From Paraprevotella sp. (GTDB lineage Bacteria; Bacteroidota; Bacteroidia; Bacteroidales; Bacteroidaceae), in contig JAFOXE010000076.1 of NCBI GenBank assembly GCA_017425765.1, positions 1 through 9,286 of the forward strand: DNA of 9,286 nt. Reading direction: 5' to 3'. A model generated the notes under the pieces. The model saw only the letters and a list, made by a program, of their open reading frames with translations. It was not told the origin of the DNA and ran no database searches. This document shows, in pieces, positions 1 to 6,499 of this stretch (position 1 is the first letter of the stretch; each line of letters opens with the position of its first letter). The position numbers and the translations under genes are program-made.

Positions 1-2
1 CA

Positions 3-131
3 GAATATGTTGGACAAACTGGTCCAAAAACAATGAGTGTTGTAGAAAAAGCACTAGGTGGTGTATTGTTTATTGATGAGGCCTATTCATTAGCAGAAGG
101 AATAGGAAGCGGAAATTCATATAATGCAGAA
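3..131 (+). other. AAA+ ATPase fragment (SpoVK/CbbX type), truncated on the right
   Basis: These codons read EYVGQTGPKT, then GGVLFIDEAYSLAEG, then GNSYNAE. This is the sensor-proximal stretch plus Walker B (VLFIDEA) of CbbX/SpoVK-like AAA+ proteins. Walker A would lie to the left of the window. In intact members the next residues lead into the rest of the ATPase core; here they change to an unrelated coiled-coil sequence. As it stands it cannot be a complete ATPase. The family assignment is from motif recognition only. Confidence 0.55.
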
Positions 132-386
132 TTGTTGCGCTCAGACAACGGCAAGAAATATAAGGTGAATGTAAACCTTTCGTCGTACGACCTTGAGATG
201 GTGGACGAACGTGACACAACTATAAAAGAGTTGAGGAGCGAAATCGGAACTCTAAACGCCAACTACGCCAATTTGAAATTGGCCAAGATGATAGAAATCG
301 GTGATCAGGAAATCAAAGATGCCAAGAGCCGTTTCTCCAAATTGGTGCGTGATGTAGATAAGTGTATCGCTCTCTTAAAAGCATAA
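3..386 (+). CDS. Partial composite frame: AAA+ fragment joined to the coiled-coil protein upstream of zapA
   Basis: The frame is open to the left edge, so the true start lies outside the window; the first internal ATG is at 33. It has two unlike parts. Bases 3 to about 131 encode an AAA+ segment of the SpoVK/CbbX kind, with a Walker B-like stretch (GGVLFIDEAYSLAEG). In that family the sequence would go on into a full ATPase core, but here it stops. From about 153 it reads as a lysine/glutamate-rich helical protein (MVDERDTTIKEL at 198, ending KLVRDVDKCIALLKA). This resembles the short coiled-coil protein that I recall sitting directly before zapA in Bacteroidales, which is usually near 95 residues. 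The stop is 5 nt before the zapA ATG, so the two are very probably co-transcribed. The coiled-coil part may act in division with ZapA, but that is inference. Base composition also changes near 130. The product may be a real fusion, a recombination scar or an assembly join. The native start of the coiled-coil protein is unclear: ATG 198 would give only 62 residues. Confidence 0.6.
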   Translation, partial: EYVGQTGPKTMSVVEKALGGVLFIDEAYSLAEGIGSGNSYNAELLRSDNGKKYKVNVNLSSYDLEMVDERDTTIKELRSEIGTLNANYANLKLAKMIEIGDQEIKDAKSRFSKLVRDVDKCIALLKA

Positions 387-391
387 AAACT

Positions 392-703
392 ATGAACGAA
401 GTGAGTGAAACCTTCACCATAAGGCTAAGATTGGGCAGTCTGGTATTCCCTATCACCGTAAAGCGCGACGAAGAAATCGTGTACCGTGATGCAGAGAAAC
501 TGATTAACCAACGCTTCAACTACTACGCGGGACGCTATCCCAATCAAGGAAACGAAACGTACCTCACTATGGCTGCATTAGACATAGCCGTATCCTTGAA
601 ACGAAATGAAAACCGCAACGACACAGCCCCTTATGTAGAAAGCATAAGAACGATGCTGAACGAAATTGAAGAAACATTGGGCATGGACAAAAAGCAACCG
701 TAG
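392..703 (+). CDS. zapA: Cell division protein ZapA
   Basis: The 103-residue product fits the ZapA family (about 90–110 aa). ZapA is a cytoplasmic protein that bundles FtsZ protofilaments and stabilises the Z-ring. Visible features are an N-terminal beta-rich part (FTIRLRLGSLVFPITVKRDEE), a helix with EKLINQRFNYYAGRYP, the characteristic alanine/leucine helix (YLTMAALDIAVSL, about 55–67), and a C-terminal amphipathic helix that would form the coiled coil. The ATG at 392 is preferred over the in-frame ATG at 362. The latter lies inside the preceding gene and adds ten residues (MYRSLKSIKT) that do not look like ZapA. The chosen start leaves a 5-nt gap after the upstream stop, consistent with one operon. 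The order coiled-coil gene, zapA, rny is a familiar Bacteroidales arrangement and supports the call. Confidence 0.88.
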   Translation: MNEVSETFTIRLRLGSLVFPITVKRDEEIVYRDAEKLINQRFNYYAGRYPNQGNETYLTMAALDIAVSLKRNENRNDTAPYVESIRTMLNEIEETLGMDKKQP

Positions 704-733
704 CCCTCTAAAACCTAAATGAAAAACAAAACG

Positions 734-780
734 CACCGATTCCCTCTTGTTGCAAAACAAGGGGACTCGGTGTTTTTATT
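734..780 (+). terminator. Rho-independent terminator after zapA
   Basis: The arms are 734–751 and 756–772. They pair as CACCGA/TCGGTG, then TCCC/GGGA, then TTGTT/AACAA, interrupted by one T·C mismatch (740/766) and one bulged base near 745. The loop is GCAA, a GNRA tetraloop. The tract TTTTTATT follows directly (773–780). It ends the zapA transcript, at least partly, so rny may need its own promoter or read-through. I could not identify a convincing promoter between here and the rny start. Confidence 0.85.
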
Positions 781-807
781 TAATATACTAATTTAAACAA
801 ACAACAG

Positions 808-2346
808 ATGGAAGTAATAATCATAGTGTCCTCAGTCGTTTTTGTTTTGGTTTCAGCGTGGATTATGTTCACAATCTACCGCAAACAAATCAACAAGAAA
901 ACCAAGGAACTAAAAGAAGCCGCCCGCCAAGAGGCAGAAGTTATCAAGCAAAAAAAGATGCTTGAAGTAAAGGAGAAATTCCTAAACAAGAAGGCTGAGT
1001 TGGAAAAGGAAGTACACCAACGAAACCAACAAATCCAACAAAACGAAAATCGACTCAAGCAAAGAGAAATCAGCTTGAACCAACGTCAAGACGAGTTGAA
1101 CCGCAAGAAAACGGAAATTGAAGCCGACAAAAAACGCATTGAAACACAACAACAAAATCTTGCCAAGAAGGAAGAAGAGCTGGAACAACTGCAAGCACAA
1201 GAGCGTGCCAAGTTGGAAGCCATTAGTGGATTGAGTGCAGAAGAGGCTCGCGATCGCTTGGTGGAATCATTGAAAGAAGAAGCAAAGACCAATGCTGCCA
1301 GCTACATCAATGAAATTATGGACGATGCAAAGATGACTGCTAATAAAGAAGCAAAACGCATCGTAATCCAGACCATCCAACGTGTGGCAACCGAAACTGC
1401 CATCGAAAACAGCGTCACCGTATTCCATATCGACAACGATGAAGTTAAAGGTCGTATCATCGGCCGCGAAGGTCGCAACATTCGTGCCCTTGAAGCTGCC
1501 ACCGGAGTGGAAATTGTGGTAGACGATACTCCGGAAGCCATTGTAATCTCGGCCTTCGACCCCGTAAGACGTGAAATATGCCGTTTGGCACTTCACCAAT
1601 TGGTTACCGACGGACGCATACACCCGGCTCGCATTGAGGAGGTTGTGGCCAAGGTGTCCAAGCAAGTAGAAGAAGAAATCATCGAAACCGGAAAGCGCAC
1701 CACTATCGATTTAGGCATCCACGGATTGCATCCCGAATTGATTCGCATCATCGGCAAGATGAAATATCGTTCAAGTTATGGTCAAAACTTGCTTCAGCAT
1801 GCTCGTGAAACAGCCAACCTATGTGCTGTAATGGCCTCTGAGCTTGGCCTTAACCCGAAAAAAGCAAAACGTGCCGGTCTTTTGCACGATATAGGTAAGG
1901 TTCCCGACGAAGAGCCCGAAATGCCACACGCAATCTATGGCGCTAAACTTGCCGAGAAATTCAAAGAGAAACCGGAAATCTGCAACGCCATCGGTGCCCA
2001 CCACGACGAAATGGAAATGACCTCTTTGTTGGCCCCCATCGTACAAGTATGCGACGCCATCAGTGGAGCCCGCCCGGGTGCACGCCGTGAAATCGTAGAG
2101 GCATACATCAAGCGTTTGAACGACCTTGAGAACATCGCAATGAGCTATCCGGGTGTGACAAAGACCTATGCAATACAAGCCGGTCGCGAATTGCGCGTAA
2201 TCGTCGGTGCCGACAAGATCGACGACAAGCAAACCGAAAGTTTGAGTACAGAAATCGCCAAGAAGATTCAAGACGAAATGACCTATCCGGGTCAGGTGAA
2301 AATCACCGTCATCCGCGAAACAAGAGCGGTTAGCTACGCAAAGTAA
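808..2346 (+). CDS. rny: Ribonuclease Y
   Basis: Membrane-anchored endoribonuclease that starts decay of many mRNAs. The length of 512 aa is typical of the family. Domains in order: one N-terminal transmembrane helix (about 3–24, [16 protein letters not shown]), a long charged coiled coil (about 26–150, rich in K, E and Q), a KH RNA-binding domain with its GxxG loop (GREG at 219–222), and an HD phosphohydrolase domain. The metal-binding set appears intact: H331 (LLQHARE), the HD pair H360-D361 (GLLHDIGK), H398/H399 (GAHHDE) and D416 (CDAIS). The C-terminal tail ([15 protein letters not shown], about 491–505) is the conserved family ending. The segment after the second histidine pair (HHDEMEM) differs from the HHGDTEP of B. 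subtilis RNase Y. The gene is flanked by terminators on both sides, so it probably forms its own transcription unit, perhaps with read-through from zapA. Confidence 0.97.
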   Translation: MEVIIIVSSVVFVLVSAWIMFTIYRKQINKKTKELKEAARQEAEVIKQKKMLEVKEKFLNKKAELEKEVHQRNQQIQQNENRLKQREISLNQRQDELNRKKTEIEADKKRIETQQQNLAKKEEELEQLQAQERAKLEAISGLSAEEARDRLVESLKEEAKTNAASYINEIMDDAKMTANKEAKRIVIQTIQRVATETAIENSVTVFHIDNDEVKGRIIGREGRNIRALEAATGVEIVVDDTPEAIVISAFDPVRREICRLALHQLVTDGRIHPARIEEVVAKVSKQVEEEIIETGKRTTIDLGIHGLHPELIRIIGKMKYRSSYGQNLLQHARETANLCAVMASELGLNPKKAKRAGLLHDIGKVPDEEPEMPHAIYGAKLAEKFKEKPEICNAIGAHHDEMEMTSLLAPIVQVCDAISGARPGARREIVEAYIKRLNDLENIAMSYPGVTKTYAIQAGRELRVIVGADKIDDKQTESLSTEIAKKIQDEMTYPGQVKITVIRETRAVSYAK

Positions 2347-2361
2347 AGAAACATTTATAAC

Positions 2362-2400
2362 GAAAAGCCATCTTCTCGCCAGGAGAAGATGGCTTTTCTT
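2362..2400 (+). terminator. Strong rho-independent terminator after rny
   Basis: A 16-bp perfect stem pairs 2362–2377 with 2383–2398 (GAAAAGCCATCTTCTC with its complement) around the 5-nt loop GCCAG. A T-rich tail follows, and A-rich sequence precedes it on the other side, so it could work in both directions. It lies 15 nt after the rny stop and separates rny from the polysaccharide operon. Confidence 0.92.
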
Positions 2401-2416
2401 ATGCACATGTGTCAAA

Positions 2417-2459
2417 AACGAGGCGAGCATGTAGAACCCCACTACACGCTCGCCTCGTT
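2417..2459. repeat. Long inverted repeat: 18-bp arms, 7-nt loop
   Basis: The arm AACGAGGCGAGCATGTAG (2417–2434) pairs with CTACACGCTCGCCTCGTT (2442–2459). There is a single A·C mismatch (2429/2447), and the loop is AACCCCA. On the + strand only TTACATTTT follows. On the minus strand the hairpin is followed by TTTTTGAC (complement of 2411–2418), which is the layout of a minus-strand terminator. No minus-strand gene in the window needs one, so it could stop antisense transcription, be a protein-binding site, or be a dispersed intergenic repeat. Confidence 0.75.
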
Positions 2460-2482
2460 ACATTTTCCCGTACGCCTCGTTA
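2451..2482. repeat. Direct repeat of CGCCTCGTTA (two copies), plus a palindrome downstream
   Basis: CGCCTCGTTA occurs at 2451–2460 and again at 2473–2482, while its 9-base core is inverted at 2417–2425. The second copy can form a small hairpin of its own (CTCGT at 2476–2480, ACGAG at 2485–2489). The perfect palindrome CTACATGTAG (2492–2501) and TTTTT follow. Three copies of one 9-mer within 66 bp of otherwise AT-rich intergenic DNA suggest an operator cluster or a decayed repeat element. Confidence 0.6.
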
Positions 2483-2526
2483 ACACGAGACCTACATGTA
2501 GTTTTTAATACATCTTCGGATAATGG

Positions 2527-2555
2527 ATTTATAATGCATCTCACCGGTTATAAAT
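2527..2555. repeat. AT-rich dyad in the intergenic region
   Basis: ATTTATAA (2527–2534) and TTATAAAT (2548–2555) are exact inverted copies around a 13-nt spacer. The spacer includes CACCGG. It lies about 130 bp upstream of the Wzi promoter. It might be a regulator site, but AT-only dyads of eight bases occur by chance in such DNA. Confidence 0.3.
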
Positions 2556-2683
2556 AGAAAAATAAATGTATCAATACGTGTGATATAAAAAAAATAAAAT
2601 CGCAAAAGCAATTGTGTCTACACACCTAAGTAACAATACTCAAAATCATACAACAAAACATGCCAATAAACAATGCTATATAA

Positions 2684-2714
2684 TTGGATGTACGCCACAT
2701 TCTTACTACCTTTG
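2684..2714 (+). promoter_or_regulatory. Bacteroidetes-type promoter for the polysaccharide operon
   Basis: TTG at 2684–2686 (the -33 element) and TACCTTTG at 2707–2714 (a full match to TAnnTTTG, the -7 element) are 20 nt apart, the usual spacing for the main Bacteroidetes sigma factor. Transcription would begin near 2720, leaving about a 20-nt leader before the ATG at 2740. This is the only convincing match I found ahead of the polysaccharide genes. No inverted repeats flank it, so it does not look like a phase-variable promoter. Confidence 0.75.
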
Positions 2715-2739
2715 TACATTATTTAACTTAATAGTAAGC

Positions 2740-4248
2740 ATGAGATTACACAAACAACTGATACCCCTTTGTGTGCTTGCCCTCACCACATTGAATGCAA
2801 ATGCTCAATTGGAACGCCTTTGGACAAACTTAGAATATAAAGCAGAGCTGAACGCGGTGTACAGCGACGGCGATTATGCCCCCTTCTGGCTCACGAACAA
2901 TAAGTATGGTCTGTCGTCCATAAAGAACAAATCCGGCTATTTGCGTGCAGGTCTCTTCAGGAGTGCCACCAACGACTCAGTCCGTAATTGGCGCATAGGC
3001 TACGGCATTGATTTGGCTGCAGCCGTACGTCACACCTCAAAATTTATTCCGCAACAATGGTATCTTGATGTACATTACAAGCAGGTGGCATTAAGTTTGG
3101 GACAAAAAGAGCGCCCCATGGAGTTGCGCAATCAAGCCCTTAGTTCCGGTGCCATGACCAGCGGCATCAATGCACGGCCCGTCCCCCAAATACGTTTCGA
3201 ATTGCCCGATTTCTGGACCATCCCAGGCACCAAAAATTGGGTACACCTAAAAGCACATATAGCCTACGGCCTCTTCTCCGACAATAGTTGGCAAACGGAT
3301 TTTGTAAGCCCGGGCAGACGCTACAACCAAAATGTGCTCTACCACAGCAAGGCCGGTTTCCTTCGCATCGGTAATCTTGAGAAATTCCCAATTATCCTTA
3401 CCGGAGGATTTGAAATGAATGCGCAGTTCGGCGGTGAAGCATGGAACGTAATAAAACGCCCCGACGACACTAGCGATTTTGACCCAAGCTACGTATACGT
3501 GGGACACGGTTTATCTCAATTCTGGAATGCCTTCATTCCGGGCGGAAGCGATGCAGCCGACGGCGATTACAAAAATGTGGAAGGAAATCATTTAGGCAGC
3601 TGGCACATCAGTGCACAATATCATGCCGACAATTGGTCTGTAAGAGGATATGCCGAACACTTCTACGAAGACCATTCTCAATTGTTTTGGCAGTACGGGT
3701 GGAAAGACATGATTTATGGTGTCGAGGCAGAATTGCCCAAGAACCCTTTTGTCGGTACATTTGTTTATGAACACATCCGCACCAACGACCAAACCGGTGG
3801 AGTCTATCACGATGCCACCGACATCGTGCCCGACCAAATCAGTGGTATGGATAATTACTACAACAACGCCATGTACACCGGATGGCAACATTGGGGCATG
3901 GGCATGGGTAATCCGCTGCTCATCTCACCCATATACAACAACGATGGCAGAATAGAGTTTAAGCACAACCGAATCGTTGCTCATCACTTTGGTGTGGCCG
4001 GACAGCCCAGCAGCGAATTGGGCTATCGCATTCTGTACACGCATACAAAATCGTGGGGAACCTACGTGGTGCCCACCACCGATCCCCAATACGGCAATTA
4101 CTTTATGCTCGAATTGAACTATCAACCCAAATTCCTTAAGGGCTTTTCCTTCATCGGAGCCGTTGCCACCAACGGAGGAAACCTATTGGGCAACAGTAAA
4201 GGTGCGATGATCACCATCCGCAAGAGCGGAATCCTTAGACGTAAATAA
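2740..4248 (+). CDS. Capsule assembly protein, Wzi family (outer-membrane beta-barrel)
   Basis: The product has 502 aa with a clear signal peptide (MRLHKQL, hydrophobic LCVLALTTL, cleavage after ANA22 before Q23). The mature protein is rich in aromatic residues in alternating patterns typical of a beta-barrel. It has segments seen in the Bacteroidales Wzi family, such as YSDGDYAPFWLTNNKYG near the N-terminus, then FPIILTGGFEMNAQFGG, WQYGWKDMIYGVE and NYYNNAMYTGWQHWGMGMGN. E. coli Wzi is an outer-membrane lectin that helps attach capsule to the cell surface; the same role here is inference, as is any link to this locus beyond position. The ATG at 2740 is chosen because the signal peptide begins there and because the promoter lies just upstream, inside the longer frame. 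It is the first gene of the operon, and its codon use is close to that of rny. Confidence 0.88.
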   Translation: MRLHKQLIPLCVLALTTLNANAQLERLWTNLEYKAELNAVYSDGDYAPFWLTNNKYGLSSIKNKSGYLRAGLFRSATNDSVRNWRIGYGIDLAAAVRHTSKFIPQQWYLDVHYKQVALSLGQKERPMELRNQALSSGAMTSGINARPVPQIRFELPDFWTIPGTKNWVHLKAHIAYGLFSDNSWQTDFVSPGRRYNQNVLYHSKAGFLRIGNLEKFPIILTGGFEMNAQFGGEAWNVIKRPDDTSDFDPSYVYVGHGLSQFWNAFIPGGSDAADGDYKNVEGNHLGSWHISAQYHADNWSVRGYAEHFYEDHSQLFWQYGWKDMIYGVEAELPKNPFVGTFVYEHIRTNDQTGGVYHDATDIVPDQISGMDNYYNNAMYTGWQHWGMGMGNPLLISPIYNNDGRIEFKHNRIVAHHFGVAGQPSSELGYRILYTHTKSWGTYVVPTTDPQYGNYFMLELNYQPKFLKGFSFIGAVATNGGNLLGNSKGAMITIRKSGILRRK

Positions 4249-4292
4249 CTCCCCTTCCTTAAGGGCAGACACACAATAACAAAAAGAACAAA

Positions 4293-4715
4293 ATGAAAAA
4301 AATACTTTATACAACCCTAATCCTCATACTAACGGCATCCGTTTCAAGTAGTTGCGACAAAATGGACTGCAACGGCGATTTGGACGGAATGTGGCAAATG
4401 ACACGTTGGGAAAAACGTGCCGACCAAACCATCGTTGCCGACAACAATAGTGGTTTTTACTATTATTTCAAGCTCGATTTAATGAAATTTTCCAACGTAA
4501 ATGAAACAACCTACTACCTAAGCCGTTTTCAGCACATCGGCGATTCGCTGTTCATTGGCGAAGTGTACAAATCACCCTTCGACGAGGTGGTTCCGGTTGA
4601 GGAGTTGAAACATTTTGGCGGAGATGTACACGGAAGATTCCGCATATTGGAACTAAGCAGTAGCAAAATGATACTCTGCAACACCGAGAATATTCTTTCC
4701 TTTAGAAAATACTAA
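4293..4715 (+). CDS. Small lipocalin-like lipoprotein
   Basis: The 140-residue product starts MKKILYTTLILILTASVSSS and has a Cys at 21, which fits lipoprotein export although the lipobox (SSSC) is weak. After the Cys come CDKMDCNGDLDG and MWQMTRWEKR. A short linker ending in a G-x-W strand is the usual start of the small lipocalin-like proteins of Bacteroidales. The rest looks like alternating beta strands (FYYYFKLDLMKF, HGRFRILELSSSKMILC) and ends FRKY. Function is unknown: it could bind a small ligand or assist the barrel protein. It starts 44 nt after the Wzi stop with no convincing terminator between, so the two are probably co-transcribed. There is no enzyme signature. The lipocalin fold assignment is by pattern only. 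Confidence 0.7.
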   Translation: MKKILYTTLILILTASVSSSCDKMDCNGDLDGMWQMTRWEKRADQTIVADNNSGFYYYFKLDLMKFSNVNETTYYLSRFQHIGDSLFIGEVYKSPFDEVVPVEELKHFGGDVHGRFRILELSSSKMILCNTENILSFRKY

Positions 4716-4799
4716 AGAACGAACTTAAACATTCATCCATCCAAAATCAATTTATATCAGCGTTATAGATAAATATCGCTAGCAAGATATCCCAAGAAT

Positions 4800-5708
4800 A
4801 TGGAAAAACAAAATAATCCATCAGTAGTTGTTCTTCTCTCCACTTACAACGGAGAGAAATACATTGGCCAACAACTTGACTCCATATACAAACAAAAGGA
4901 CATCGACCTACGTCTTTTTGTCAGAGATGATGGTTCTACAGACTCCACACAAAACATCCTCAATGCAGAACAAGCTAAAGGCAGACTTACTTGGTATACA
5001 GGCGATAATCTAAAACCGGCCCATAGCTTTTGGGACCTGCTTTGCAATGCCCCCACTTCAGAATATTATGCCTTTGCCGACCAAGATGACTATTGGATGG
5101 AAGACAAGCTATCCGCAGCCTGCAAGCAACTACAAGAGCATCAGGAACCGGCTTTGTATTTCGCACAAACACAATTAGCCGACGAAAATCTGAATCCATT
5201 ACCTAGTGTAAAGATTCAGCCCCAACTCACCTATGGCGAAGCCCTAATCCATCAGTTTGTAGGCGGATGTACCATGGTGCTTAACAACGCCATGCGCGAG
5301 ATTCTCGCTAGCTATCGTCCTGAATATCTGCAGATGCACGATTTCTGGATTTACGATGTAGCCTTAGCCATAGGAGCTTACGTCTACTTCGATCCCATCC
5401 CACGCATGTTATACCGTCAGCATGGCCATAATGCCGTGGGACAACTCAATAGCAAACGATTTGTTTGGCAGAGCAGAATGAAACGTCTGCGCAAGCAAGA
5501 GCACATACGTTTGCGTACCGCAAAGGAGCTATGGAATGGCTATAAAGATTTAATGCCCCAAGATAATAAAAACCTCACAAAGGACGTTATTTCATATAGA
5601 AACAACCTAGTGAGCAAATGGAAAGTTATGCGCGATGAAAGACTTAAATGTTCTATTCCCTCCATTACTTTCAGCACGAAAATTGCATTTTTGCTAAATC
5701 TATTCTAA
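4800..5708 (+). CDS. Family 2 glycosyltransferase, first of three
   Basis: A GT-A fold glycosyltransferase of 302 aa. The N-terminal strand and helix read VVVLLSTYNGEKYIGQQL, then DDGSTD at 43–48 (nucleotide-sugar binding) and DQDDYW at 94–99 (the metal/DXD-type motif). Further on are FVGGCTMVLNN and MHDFW, where acceptor and catalytic-base residues are expected. The pattern TYNGEKY with DQDDYW is the one often annotated as rhamnosyltransferase-like in O-antigen and capsule clusters, but donor and acceptor cannot be read from sequence. It has no transmembrane helix, so it would work at the cytoplasmic face of the inner membrane on a lipid-linked intermediate. It follows the lipoprotein gene by 84 nt, in which I see no TAnnTTTG promoter. 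Its TAA shares one base with the ATG of the next gene (TAATG), indicating coupling. Confidence 0.9.
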   Translation: MEKQNNPSVVVLLSTYNGEKYIGQQLDSIYKQKDIDLRLFVRDDGSTDSTQNILNAEQAKGRLTWYTGDNLKPAHSFWDLLCNAPTSEYYAFADQDDYWMEDKLSAACKQLQEHQEPALYFAQTQLADENLNPLPSVKIQPQLTYGEALIHQFVGGCTMVLNNAMREILASYRPEYLQMHDFWIYDVALAIGAYVYFDPIPRMLYRQHGHNAVGQLNSKRFVWQSRMKRLRKQEHIRLRTAKELWNGYKDLMPQDNKNLTKDVISYRNNLVSKWKVMRDERLKCSIPSITFSTKIAFLLNLF

Positions 5709-6499
5709 TGGAAAGCCCAATTATATCTATAGTCACAATATGCTACAACAGCGTTTCCTCCATCGAGGAAACAATCCTTAGTGTACTGTCGCAAGACTAT
5801 CCTAAATTAGATTACGTAATCATCGATGGCGGTTCTACCGACGGAACTATGGACATCGTAAACAAGTATCGTAACCGTTTGGGGTATGTTTGTTCTGAAC
5901 GCGACAAGGGCATTAGCGATGCTTTCAATAAGGGGGTGCACAACAGTAAAGGCGATGTAATTGGCATTATAAATAGTGACGACATACTACTTCCCGGAGC
6001 TCTACACAGCATTGCATCGGCCTTCGATGGCAAAACAGATGCCTACAGAGGCAATGTAATTATTGTAAACAAGGAAAGCGGATTTCGTGGACGCGAAATA
6101 CCTTCTATGAAATTTCCTTTGGCTCCTTTCATCACACACGTGGCACATCAAGGCACATTTATTTCACGTGCTGCCTACGACCGTTGGGGCGTTTATGATG
6201 TAAACTTCCGATATATGATGGACTACGACCTGATGACACGAATATACAAAGGTGGTGCCCAATTCAAATACGTGAACAGCGACATTGCAGAGTTTCGTTT
6301 GGGCGGTGTGTCCGATTCGTCCATCAAAAAGAAAAGATACGACATAGAACACGTTGTGCTAAACAACGGAGGCAGCAAACTATTAGCCAACTACTTCTAT
6401 TATTACATGTATCTATTTGACGCATGCAAACGAGCGTTCACAAGCCTTTTCGGCATCGACATGCTTAAACGTTTACATTACCTTAAAAATAAGAACTGA
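5708..6499 (+). CDS. Family 2 glycosyltransferase, second of three
   Basis: The product has 263 aa, using the ATG at 5708. An upstream in-frame ATG at 5648 would add 20 residues encoded inside the preceding gene, while the chosen start gives the normal GT2 opening (IISIVTICYNS). The motifs are DGGSTDGT at 40–47, SERDKGISDAFNKG at 63–76 and NSDD at 89–92 (the DXD equivalent). A C-terminal half with HVAHQGTFISRAAYDRWG and MDYDLM carries the likely acceptor side. The layout matches the WcaE-like GT2 group of exopolysaccharide clusters. The protein is clearly related to the product of the next gene through its whole N-terminal half. Sugar specificity is unknown. Its stop TGA overlaps the next ATG by one base. 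Confidence 0.9.
   Translation: MESPIISIVTICYNSVSSIEETILSVLSQDYPKLDYVIIDGGSTDGTMDIVNKYRNRLGYVCSERDKGISDAFNKGVHNSKGDVIGIINSDDILLPGALHSIASAFDGKTDAYRGNVIIVNKESGFRGREIPSMKFPLAPFITHVAHQGTFISRAAYDRWGVYDVNFRYMMDYDLMTRIYKGGAQFKYVNSDIAEFRLGGVSDSSIKKKRYDIEHVVLNNGGSKLLANYFYYYMYLFDACKRAFTSLFGIDMLKRLHYLKNKN

Larger units (their letters stand above)
2402..2683. other. Gene-free stretch between the rny terminator and the polysaccharide promoter
   Basis: After the repeat cluster (to about 2501) the DNA is strongly AT-rich, with an A-run at 2587–2594. I see no credible coding frame. A reading frame starting with GTG at 2614 runs into the Wzi gene, but its first 42 codons are low-complexity and overlap the promoter, so I treat them as non-coding. 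No tRNA or recognised riboswitch was seen. Confidence 0.6.

Noticed and set aside
362..391. Upstream ATG for zapA
   Set aside because: It overlaps the preceding gene and adds ten residues unlike ZapA; the ATG at 392 gives the normal length.
704..807. Possible 6S RNA, since ssrS follows zapA in gamma-proteobacteria
   Set aside because: The gap is about 104 bp and is mostly a terminator; it is too short for a 6S RNA and lacks the long open-bubble hairpin.
1267..1665. Minus-strand open frame (132 codons) inside rny
   Set aside because: Antisense to the KH domain coding sequence; no start context and no domain.
1819..2442. Long open frame on the minus strand (207 codons)
   Set aside because: It lies antisense to the conserved HD domain of rny and crosses the rny terminator and part of the hairpin; its translation is Cys/Phe-rich with no recognisable domain. 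It reflects the codon bias of rny.
4252..4265. Short hairpin CCCTT/AAGGG after the Wzi gene
   Set aside because: The stem is only 5 bp with no T-tract; it is unlikely to stop transcription before the lipoprotein gene.
4716..4799. Promoter ahead of the first glycosyltransferase
   Set aside because: No TAnnTTTG element with a suitably spaced TTG; only weak AT-rich dyads near 4760.
5648..5707. Upstream ATG for the second glycosyltransferase
   Set aside because: It would lie within the end of the first glycosyltransferase; the TAATG overlap at 5706–5710 and the usual GT2 opening favour 5708.
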